DNA of 64,000 nucleotides from Cryptomeria japonica (taxonomy: Eukaryota; Streptophyta; Pinopsida; Cupressales; Cupressaceae): positions 257,845,533 to 257,909,532 of the forward strand of contig NC_081410.1 in assembly GCF_030272615.1 (NCBI RefSeq), given 5' to 3'. The notes below the pieces were generated by a model. It was not told where the DNA came from. It made no database searches and worked only from the letters and a program-made list of their open reading frames with translations. Shown piece after piece: positions 58,455 through 64,000 of this stretch. The position numbers and the translations under genes are program-made. Numbering within the stretch: the first letter of the stretch is position 1; each line of letters opens with the position of its first letter.

Positions 58455-59146
58455 TGTATGACTAATATAATATACCTATTTTTTCTTTTCCTTCATTGTG
58501 TTGTTACGCCAAGAGTGCCCCCAATGTTGTTTGTGTGGCCGATATGTAGAGCAACAGGGGTTTCCTTGGAATTGATGATATCAATACTAGTGGATTTAGG
58601 ATATAATCTTTGAGTGTCTAAAAAGCCTCTTGACATTTACCATCCCACTTGAATTTGATGTTTTTGTGGATTAGGTGTTGAAAAGGATGACATTTATCTG
58701 CAAGTTGAGCAATGAATCTTTGTATAGACTGGAGTCTACCTTGTAGAGACCAAAGTTGCCTGATATTATTTGGTGGTGGAATTTCCAATATAGCTCTGAC
58801 CTTTGCTAGATCAGATTCAATTCCTCTCTTTGAGACAATGTATCCAAGGAGCTTCCCAGAGGTTACTCCAAAGACACACTTCTTAGGGTTTAATCTTACT
58901 TTGTATTTTTCTAACCGATCGAAGACCACTGAAAGGATGTCCAAATGTATTTCTCTTTCTAATGATTTACCCAAGAGGTCGTTCACATAATCTTCCACAA
59001 TAACATGCATAAGATCATGAAAGATGGTATTCATAGCTCTTTCGTATGTGGCACCTACATTCTTTAGTCCGAAGGGCATGACATTCCAGCAGAAAGTTCC
59101 CCAAAGACAAGTAAATGTTGTTTTGTGTTGATCTTCAGGTGTGATT
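58455..59146 (-). pseudogene. pol: Gypsy reverse transcriptase, element M (5' part missing)
   Basis: Starts at the PEDQHKTTF region directly at the border with element I, then MPFGLKNVGATYERAMN. The active site reads YVND instead of YVDD (GAC to AAC), so the polymerase is inactive. KCVFGVTSGKLLGYIVSKRGIE and IRQLWSLQGRLQSIQRFI follow. After 58618 the frame is broken while the thumb/connection continues to 58455. Confidence 0.88.
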
Positions 59147-61102
59147 TGTTGGCAATTACACTCATCTGGTGGATACTAATGTATGAATAATGGTCTAGGG
59201 TTGTCATTGATGACAACTCTCCTTGGAAATCCTATCCAATAATCATGGATTTTTGATATCCAGAAGTTATTGTGATCCGGTGATAGACTACCGGTATTTC
59301 AGGATAAGTAGTGCAGTTTTAGTCCAAAAGCTTTCTGGTGATTGCGGTGGTGAGATTTATGCATGGGGTGATAGGGTCGACTTATGGAAGTCATTTTGAC
59401 ATCATTTGATGGATCTGCATGTGTTTTTATGATCCGGTTCAAGCTAACTCATGATTACACTTTACAGTACAGGCCGACTTGACAATTGATTATTTTGTGA
59501 TTGTAAATATATAAGAGGGTGTAGAAGATCTTTTTGGTGAATGATATGAGGTGATATGAGCAAGTAGTGATCAAAAAATCCTTATAGACACCTAAAATTA
59601 ATTAAACCAATATTTAATTAATTTAAGCCTGTCAACATAATTAATTAATTTAATTGTGTTATCCTTATTCCTCTTAGAATTAATTAAATCCAATTTAATT
59701 AATCCTGTCACTATAGTCCAATAATTAATTTATCAAATAAATAAATTATTTCCTTATTCCTCCAAAGTCATCTCAATCATTAATTCTTCTAAATCCTTTT
59801 TAGTTAATTAATTTTAATTAATTAACCTAATCATGTGATTCCTACAAATCACTTTTCCTAATTCCCACATAGCCTAATTAATTCTTCTAGAATCTCTCTT
59901 GATCTCACTTATCATTATTTCACAATTTTATATTCTCCACTCCTGTCACATCAACACTGAGCCTCTCAAAGAAATTCATAATTCTTTGAATCCCTCCATG
60001 CATCCTCTATTTTGGAATTTTTAATTCTTCATTTTGAAATTCAAATTTCCTTTCCCCCCTCTTCTCAAGGAATTTTATAATCCTATTTATATTCCCAAGG
60101 CACCCTTGATCCATGCCTTCCATCTTGAATAAATCTCATCCCTCCATAACCAAACCAATCTTGGCCCTTCATTGGCCTCCTCCAATCTATAAATTGGAGT
60201 CTCATCTCCTCACAAAAGGATCCACTTCCTCTATAGCATTCTTATGCTGCCCTTTTCTCTTCTATCTTCCTCCTATCATGCCATCATAATGTCCCCCTAA
60301 TACTTCATCCAAATCAAATCCTCATCCATCAATAATCCTTCAATCTATCAATCCAAATCCTATTCCAATCCCTCTTGTTGAACAAAGGAGAGCAATCCAC
60401 ATCCAAATCAAGCAAGGAAAAAATCAAGTGGAGCATCAAAGGGGCACATCTTTCACTTCATCAAGCTCAATCTGAGGGAGAGGTGAAAGACAAGGTATAA
60501 ACTTGGTTGGTTGCATTTATATTGTGTCTTCTTTGATTTCTTTGCATTCTAACCTCCTTTGTCCCTTCATTCTTCTTCCGTATTTTTCCGCTCTTCATTC
60601 CTTTTGGCACAATTTCATGTGCGCATTCTTGATCCAGTAGCTGACTGAGATAGAAAACAGAGCAGAGTAGCAAAGGTGGTACAGTCAAACTTTATGCACT
60701 TAACCAAAACTCATTTGGGCATTGTTTGATGCTATTTTGGAGTTCATTCATTGTAATTCATCATTGTAAATGATTTGTAAGGAAGTGAACCTTCCAGATT
60801 TTTGTATCTTGAGTTGTAAGCTCTAGGCAATGTGCCTGAATGCAAAGTGCATTCCCCTTTTTTTAAATTGTTTTGCTACTAGCCATAGTAGAATAATATT
60901 GTGGGTTCAAATCCCACCATAGTTTTTCCCATTTGGGTTACCATGTACAAATCTTGGTGTTATGATTTTGTGGTTGATTATCTTGTGTTTCTGCACTTTA
61001 ATTTCTTGCATATGCTTCCAGTGTTTCAAAATAAGTCAAAAAAATTATTTGTTGGTAGATCACTGATTCACCCCGCCCTCTCAGTGATCCTTGATTCCAA
61101 CA
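59147..61102 (+). repeat. 5' LTR of element I, carrying an insertion
   Basis: 1956 bp, TGTTGGCAAT to TTCCAACA. 59147-59580 and about 60630-61102 correspond to LTR H (1135 bp). The middle is an AT-rich insertion listed next. Perfect 9-bp U5 hairpin, 61058-61066 with 61081-61089 (GATCACTGA/TCAGTGATC). GTGGG/CCCAC at 60901-60917. TATATAAG near 59509. Confidence 0.85.
59583..60630 (+). mobile_element. Gypsy-type LTR-like insertion inside the LTR of I (borders approximate)
   Basis: Begins TATAGACACCTAAAA, resembling the minus-strand start of LTR J (TGTAGACGTCTAAAA), and is then rich in AATTAATTAA. It has a TATAAA at 60188-60193 between CCAAT and ATTGG arms, as in J. The order of these parts matches J, so it looks like a plus-strand solo LTR of a related family. 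No target duplication could be fixed, and the right border is inferred only from where H-like sequence resumes. Confidence 0.5.
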
Positions 61103-61104
61103 AT

Positions 61105-61116
61105 TGGTATCAGAGA
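61105..61116 (+). other. Primer-binding site, element I
   Basis: TGGTATCAGAGA two bases after the LTR end, matching the initiator tRNA-Met primer site except the last base. Confidence 0.87.
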
Positions 61117-61158
61117 TAGATCCTCCTGAAGAAGCTTAACCACTTGAGGAGATCCGGG

Positions 61159-61410
61159 ATGGCAACTAGAAGTGGAAGTGTTATCTTTAAGGAGAGTCTG
61201 AGATTTGATGGAAGTAACTATGCTATATGGAAGAACCGGATGGAGGTGCACTTGAGATGTCTTGGAGAATATTACTGCAAGATTACAAAGAATGCCTATT
61301 TAGTTCCTCCAAATGGACCGATTACTATTGATGATAGCAAAGGAATCATTTCTGAGTGCCCTAACTGATTCAGAGATGACAAATGTAATGGGAGTTTATA
61401 TCGCACATGA
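61159..61410 (+). pseudogene. gag: Copia gag N-terminus, element I
   Basis: The ATG at 61159 is taken, the equivalent of 6715 in B. About 70 codons (FDGSNYAIWKNRMEVHLRCLG) end at TGA 61366-61368 after a frameshift. The sequence then follows gag to CACATGAGAT and switches to integrase. Confidence 0.87.
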
Positions 61411-61468
61411 GATCTATTAGAGAGAAGTTGTTAGCACTATTGTTTACATATTTAATCGAGTTCATATA
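61411..61468 (+). pseudogene. pol: Copia integrase fragment, element I (before insertion N)
   Basis: REVVSTIVYIFNRVH, the end of the integrase core, fused directly to gag. The joint shares AGAT with both parents, as in microhomology-mediated deletion. About 1.8 kb of gag, protease and integrase, by comparison with B, are missing. Confidence 0.85.
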
Positions 61469-63023
61469 TGGTGCAGGAGCACCCTTCAAAGGGCTCCCAC
61501 CATTTGATTTTGTTGTGTTCTTGCTTCTTTAAGAAGCCATTGTAATTAAAATAAGAGCCATGTGCTCATTGGTTCTAGTTTAGGTCCTAGTTTAGGTTTT
61601 AGGGTCATAAGTCAAGGTTGAGTTTTTCTTGAAAGTAGAGGGTATGTGTGCTTTTGAGGTGTTTAGGGTCCTTCTTAGCATGGTGGTTTCCTTAGGATAG
61701 CCCAATGTGGGCCTAGGAGTCAAGAAAAGCAACAATGAGAAAGTTGCTCAAAAGTTGCAAAAGTTGCATGACAACTTTTCAAAGTTGTCAAGCAACTTTT
61801 CCACCTAGTGGTCAAAATCCTTAGTTTAGCGTGGAAAACCCTAATGTGGGCACACAAACTGAGGAAAGGGTACTATATGTAGTTGCAAACCCTAAGATGA
61901 TGGGTTGGATGTCAGTTGTTGTACAGCCCAAGGAAAGTGACTTGACTGTGACTGCAATTTTGTTGCCAATTGGCACAAATGGAATAAGAAAAGATTATTA
62001 ATGGATTGATCTTCAAGAAAAAATATGTTGAGAGTCTTGTATGGTGTATATACTTCCATTTTGAGCATTTATATTAGGTTTTGTTTTGCAGGTGTTGTGT
62101 GTTTGTAAATATTTTGTAAATTACCTCCTCACTGTCCAGTTTTGGACTGTTTTGAGAAAATGGGTTGTTAACTCCTTTCCCCATTGTGGAATCACCATGA
62201 AACCATGGGGAATAGGAGTACAGACCCTATACATTACTTTATATCAAGAAGGGCCCTTTAAGATGCAGGGAAACTAACCAAAGACCCACTCCTAAGTGAG
62301 ACTAGACAGTGCCCGGGTAGGAAGGGTTAAAGTTGCAGTGGTCCAGGAGAGCAAGGAAGGTCAGAGGAGGATGCACCCTTTGGAGGAGTTGTAGAGGGGT
62401 GAGTGGAGCACCATTGGTGAGAAGGAGGAGCTTCCACCAATCTAGACAAGGTGGCAAGAACATCAAACCAACACTGTGACCCTGGCAGGCCTAAAAACCC
62501 TCTTAAAAACCCTTGAAACTTCCAAAATTCACCTAGGGCAATGTACGGACACTTGGAGGCCCAAAACTAGAAAAATCCTTGAGCCCTTGCCAAATGAATA
62601 GCAGGTCTTTTGGGAAGTTTCACAAGCATATGAGGCCTAATTGGGCACATTCCTTATAGCCCTATTTTGTAGGAAAAAGACAAAATAGTGAAATCGGTAA
62701 GGGGTTGGAAGGTTGAAATCTCTTGGGGGCACATGAATGGATGGGAAACCATGTCTTAGACCTGACCTATCCTTGCTAGGACCTAAGAAGGTGTGGAACA
62801 AGCCAAACCCTTATTATCCTAAGTAAGGGTTCTTTGAGTCTCATGAGTAGGTGAGACCTTAGGAGTAGTAATTCAAGTTGTTGGTGGGTGGATTGGGCAA
62901 GGACAGGGGATTCCACAAGCAGGGGAAGTCCTAGGGACCCTAGGGTGTGCTTACACCTGGTGATCCAAGGAAAGGATCTAAGAGCATAGACTAGGCTAGT
63001 CTATTCCAAACCCTATCCCATCA
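61469..63023 (+). mobile_element. Insertion N: 1555-bp solo LTR-like element
   Basis: Begins TGGTGCAGGAGCACC (itself an inverted repeat) and ends CCCATCA, with a perfect 5-bp duplication ATATA at 61464-61468 and 63024-63028. The integrase reading resumes after it. No ORF of note and no primer site, so a solo LTR or small LTR derivative. It is not related in sequence to the other LTRs here and lacks the U5 hairpin of the copia families. A 60-bp stretch at 61741-61800 is made of AGTTG/CAACT repeats that can fold. Confidence 0.82.
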
Positions 63024-63028
63024 ATATA

Positions 63029-63300
63029 AAAGGTGATACTGGTAAGACTCCTTATGAGCTATGGTTTGGTCATGTTCCTACTGTGAGATATTTCAGAATT
63101 TTTGGTAGCAAGTGTTATATCAACAAACAACAAAGCCTACCAGTGCTACAATAAGAGACTGAGGAAGAGAGTAGAAAGTGCAAATGTGAATGTTGATGAG
63201 AACTATGGAAAAGAAATCAGCGCATGTGGATATGATGATGGTCAGTATATTATTTTAACACCTATTCAAACTGAAGAATCAAATCAGATTGAAAAGAATA
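63029..63300 (+). pseudogene. pol: Copia integrase C-terminus, element I
   Basis: GDTGKTPYELWFGH, GSKCYI, then a deletion of about 80 bp that removes GKFD...GIFLGYS. YNKRLRKRVESANVNVDEN and YDDGQ follow. A further deletion removes most of the linker up to NQIEKNN. Confidence 0.85.
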
Positions 63301-64000
63301 ACACAAGGGAGCTTGTGCCTAGACCTAAAGATAATTATTTGATTGGTACTAAATGGGTATTCGGGAACAAATTGAATGAAGCTGGTGAAGTTGTCAGAAA
63401 TAAACCAAGATTGGTATGCAAAGGATATTCATAGAAAGAAGGAATTGATTATGAGGAGATGTTTGTTCCGGTAGATAGACTTGAAGTTGTTAGACTATTG
63501 CTTGCATATGATGCCTATAAGGATTTCAAGGTATATCAGATGGATGTCAAGTCATCTTTTCTGAATGGTAATCTTGAGGAAGAAGTCTATATTAAGAAAC
63601 CTGGAGGATTTTCATTATCTTTGGAGGAGATGATAAGTTTGTCGGTGATATGTAGAAAGAATTTAAGATGTATATTATAGGAGAGATGAAATTTTTCTTA
63701 GGTTTGCAAATTTCATAGACTGGAAAAGGTTTTTTTAATCTCAAACTAAATATGTGAAGGAATTATTGAAGAACTTTGGGTTAGACGACTCCAAACCGGT
63801 TGGAACTCCTATGGTGACTAGCTGCAAATTATCTAAAAATGATGAATCTTTGAAAGCTAATCAATCTTTGTACAGATCGATGGTTGGTGGACTACTATAT
63901 CTTACTCAGACTAGACCAGACATTATGCATGTTGTGTGCATGGTTGCTAGATATCAAGTTGATTTGAAAGAGATTCATGTCACTGTTGTGAAAATGATAT
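63281..64000 (+). pseudogene. pol: Copia reverse transcriptase, element I, catalytic part deleted
   Basis: NNTRELVPRPKDN, GTKWVFGNKLNEAGEVVRNK, TAG at the Gln of the YSQK motif (about 63433), QMDVKSSFLNGNLEEEVYI, then KPGGFSL joined directly to FGGDDK. By comparison with B about 200 bp are gone, including LKQAPRAWY and the FVDD active site. The end of RT and the [21 protein letters not shown] start of RNase H reach the window end. Confidence 0.87.

Larger units (their letters stand above)
56380..59146 (-). mobile_element. Ty3/gypsy retrotransposon M (Tat-like lineage), pol 3' part
   Basis: Reading right to left: RT, RNase H, a second RNase H-like domain, integrase. RT before integrase is the gypsy order. 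The 5' part of RT is cut at 59146 by element I. The second RNase H and the probable antisense PMD ORF point to the Tat lineage. All frames are broken. Confidence 0.88.
59147..64000 (+). mobile_element. Ty1/copia retrotransposon I, heavily deleted, runs off the window
   Basis: A 5' LTR and perfect primer site are followed by gag of the B type, which jumps straight to integrase. Integrase is split by insertion N, then shortened RT follows to the window end. Inserted into the RT of gypsy M at 59146. The expected target duplication copy on the right is off the window. Confidence 0.9.

Overview
This window is plant nuclear DNA made almost entirely of retrotransposons and their debris. No intact host gene, rRNA, tRNA gene, CRISPR array or operon is visible. 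The evidence is Ty1/copia polyproteins in plant style (initiator tRNA-Met primer sites, purine tracts, LTRs of 1 to 2.5 kb), a Ty3/gypsy pol of the plant Tat type, a plant-mobile-domain ORF, and long AT-rich non-coding stretches. A large repeat-rich genome, possibly a gymnosperm, fits best, but the species cannot be read from the sequence. Every coding region found carries stops or frameshifts.

Layout. 1-6206: copia element A (family 1), complete except for the start of its 5' LTR, inserted in the 5' LTR of copia element B. 6207-18738: element B, itself split at 10434/15478 by a 5043-bp insertion (X) with TG...CA ends, a perfect 5-bp target duplication and one long ORF that is not pol. 18739-22032: unassigned. 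22033-23246: solo LTR G. 23247-28806: non-coding, with a tRNA-like (SINE-type) repeat near 24.5-24.8 kb. 28807-34047 (minus): element K, whose ORF is homologous to that of X and is split by solo LTR J (29312-30869, target duplication GTTAG). 34247-35381: solo LTR H. 35382-39830: unassigned, with a minus-strand LTR start and purine tract at 38.5 kb. 39830-43289: element D, a gag-like ORF with five zinc knuckles and a second ORF of unknown type, without pol. 43290-48863: copia element E (same family as A), inserted in D and fused at its 3' end to a minus-strand, half-deleted copia element F (48866-52497). 53540-54590: plant mobile domain ORF. 56380-59146 (minus): Tat-type gypsy pol (element M), for which the PMD ORF is probably the antisense extra ORF. 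59147-64000: copia element I, inserted in the RT of M, deleted in several places and itself carrying two LTR-like insertions.

Relative ages follow from the nesting: B before A and X; K before J; D before E; M before I, and I before its own insertions.

The most interesting signals are (1) a hairpin just upstream of the primer-binding site in nearly every LTR, whose outer stem changes sequence from family to family while keeping its pairing; (2) the X/K family, a multi-copy non-autonomous element with a roughly 1000-codon ORF of unknown function; (3) the pol-less two-ORF element D; and (4) the Tat pol with an antisense PMD ORF.
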